Below are positions 62,496-64,000 of a stretch of 64,000 nucleotides of DNA, piece after piece. The notes under the pieces were generated by a model. It saw nothing but the letters and a program-made list of their open reading frames with translations. It did no database searches and was not told the DNA's origin. This DNA is from Siniperca chuatsi. Taxonomy: Eukaryota > Chordata > Actinopteri > Centrarchiformes > Sinipercidae. The DNA lies in the NCBI RefSeq assembly GCF_020085105.1, contig NC_058046.1, positions 24,990,675 through 25,054,674 of the forward strand, written 5' to 3'. How positions within the stretch are numbered: position 1 is the stretch's first letter; the number at the start of each line of letters is the position of its first letter. The position numbers were made by a program, and so were the translations under genes.

Positions 62496-63989
62496 ATGAA
62501 GAGGAGGCTGCTTCGTGGTTTCCTGTCAGAAGTTTCCATCCGGATGGCGCTGTTGGTTGTGTTCCTGTAAGTATATCCGACTTTGAATCATTTGCATCGT
62601 TGCTTTATGGATCCATGATTTAAAAGGCAGGCGTCGTTTTAATGATGAGCAAAAGAAACAGAAACCTGTGTTTGTGTAGTGTGACGGAGCAGCTTCCTCC
62701 TTTCTACCGTGAGATCCAGCCAGAGGAGATGTGGTTGTATAAGTTCCATCGTGTGAATAGAGACCATGTACCCACCTCTCTTATGTTTGTAAGTAAAATG
62801 TCTGCTGACGTCATCCCTGGCAACAATCAGTATAGAATCTGTACTCACCTCCCTCCTCACACTGTGTTTAAAGGACCATACCAGTGTTTCTTTGTAGCAC
62901 ATTAATCATAATTTACATTACTGTAAGTTTTTAGATTAATTCCCTACCTTCCACACAACCACTGGTTACAGTTGGAAAATCAATTTGCAGGGACATGACT
63001 GTTGCTCCAGATGGGGTAATCTACCACAGTGAATATCTTGTCTTTTATTTTTGTCAAAAAGGTCAGTGTCCTTGTGTGATGAAGCACTGCAGATATTTCA
63101 AATGAATCCTTAACTTTCAAAGGCAGAACTGCTCAGCAAGAAAATAACTTTGGCAGAGATGTAAGAGACGTAAATGCTCACAGTACTGCCATAGATTTGA
63201 TCTTACTCAAACAAGTAAGTCTCTGTAAGTTGATTTTCATTCTGTAGTAAAATGAACCAGTAGCTGCCTGAAAAGTCTATAAAAACTAGTGTGTGCCTCC
63301 TAAAACTTAAACGTTATATTTGTTTTAAAGTGTAAGTAGTCTGAAACATGGACAAACACTGGCATAGTCCCTTTTAGTGGAAGCAACCAAAGAAAAACTT
63401 GTATTAGTGTATATACATGCTTACAGACAGACATTAATTTGGCTTTAAGTGGATTAGAGATTAGAGTTGTTATATTCTGGTTTTTTTTTTTTTGTCTTCA
63501 TCAGAGTGTGGCGGTTTTCACCCCACTGATTGTAATCCTGGTTTTCACCTTCCTGAAGAAGTCAGAGCGAGGAGATCTGAACGAGGCCTCGCTGGGTAAG
63601 AAAGCTGACATTTAGTTTTTCATATTAAACAAAAATGTCAACTTTTTTTTTTTTTTTTTTTGATATTGAGTTGACTTGTCTGTTGTCTCCCTCTGTCATC
63701 CAGCTGTGACTTTGACTCTGGTGCTGAACGGAGTTTTCACCAATGTCATCAAACTTGTTGTTGGCAGGTAAACATTGTACACAACATAGCAGATGATAAT
63801 GTTACCCAGCGTCACAGCGGATAAAAGCCTAAATCTGTCCTCTCTGTGTTTGTCCCTGCCTCAGGCCACGGCCAGACTTCTTCTATCGCTGTTTCCCAGA
63901 CGGTCAGATGAACCTGGAGTTGCGCTGCAGCGGTGACCCAGATGTCGTCATGGAGGGCAGGAAGAGCTTTCCCAGCGGACACTCTTCCT
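62496..63989 (+). CDS. plpp5: phospholipid phosphatase 5 (partial, 5' part)
   Basis: Five exons in the window: 62496-62566, 62680-62788, 63505-63595, 63704-63767, 63865-63989; the rest lies past the window edge. It is a multispanning membrane enzyme of the PAP2 family that removes phosphate from phosphatidate, lysophosphatidate and related lipids. Visible: N-terminal membrane segment [19 protein letters not shown], the IQPEEMWLY motif, a second span [27 protein letters not shown], the first catalytic motif KLVVGRPRP and the start of the second, PSGHSS, with the catalytic-type His. Phases join across all introns. The SEVSIRMAL start and QPEEMWLY mark PLPP5/PLPP4 rather than PLPP1-3, and position next to nsd3 fits PLPP5. 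The C-terminal third and third catalytic motif are unseen. Confidence 0.92.
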
Positions 63990-64000
63990 GTAAGGGCCTT

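Overview
The window reads as nuclear DNA of a bony fish, most likely a spiny-rayed (percomorph-type) teleost. The genes are split by GT-AG introns, the intron-less prion coding exons have the long Gly/Tyr/Pro-rich fish form, and the introns carry short inverted-repeat transposons, several LINE fragments and long AT/AC/AG microsatellites. There is no sign of bacterial, organellar or viral gene organisation. Orthology calls rest on recalled vertebrate protein sequences; no search was run.

Layout. (1) 0.4-7.2 kb: two tandem prion-protein genes on the minus strand. Each has one coding exon just behind a splice acceptor. Their C-terminal two thirds are almost identical in DNA while their N-terminal repeats and flanks differ. 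(2) 7.2-11.8 kb: spacer with a microsatellite, a diverged copy of the flank that lies 3' of the second prion gene, and probable letm2 3'UTR. (3) 11.79-27.2 kb, minus strand: letm2, ten coding exons, 514 codons, with a GC-AG intron. (4) 27.9-31.5 kb: head-to-head promoter region of letm2 and nsd3, split by a decayed R4/Rex6-like retrotransposon fragment. (5) 33.8-54.7 kb, plus strand: nsd3, 24 coding exons, 1605 residues, with a GC-AG intron and a fish-type histidine-rich segment, then a 3'UTR of about 4.7 kb holding foldback elements. (6) 60.7 kb to the end, plus strand: plpp5, first five coding exons, cut by the window edge inside the second phosphatase motif.

The order letm2 - nsd3 - plpp5 matches human 8p11.23 (LETM2 - NSD3 - PLPP5). 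The prion pair beside it is not part of that human block. The three conserved genes do unrelated jobs (mitochondrial inner membrane homeostasis, histone H3K36 methylation, lipid phosphate hydrolysis) and are kept together by descent.

I found no clearly new multi-gene system. The points most worth a second look are the prion conversion tract, the duplicated flank with a CTCF-like motif in each copy, the two GC-AG introns, the retroelement between the paired promoters, the upstream AUGs of nsd3 and plpp5, and the foldbacks in the nsd3 3'UTR.
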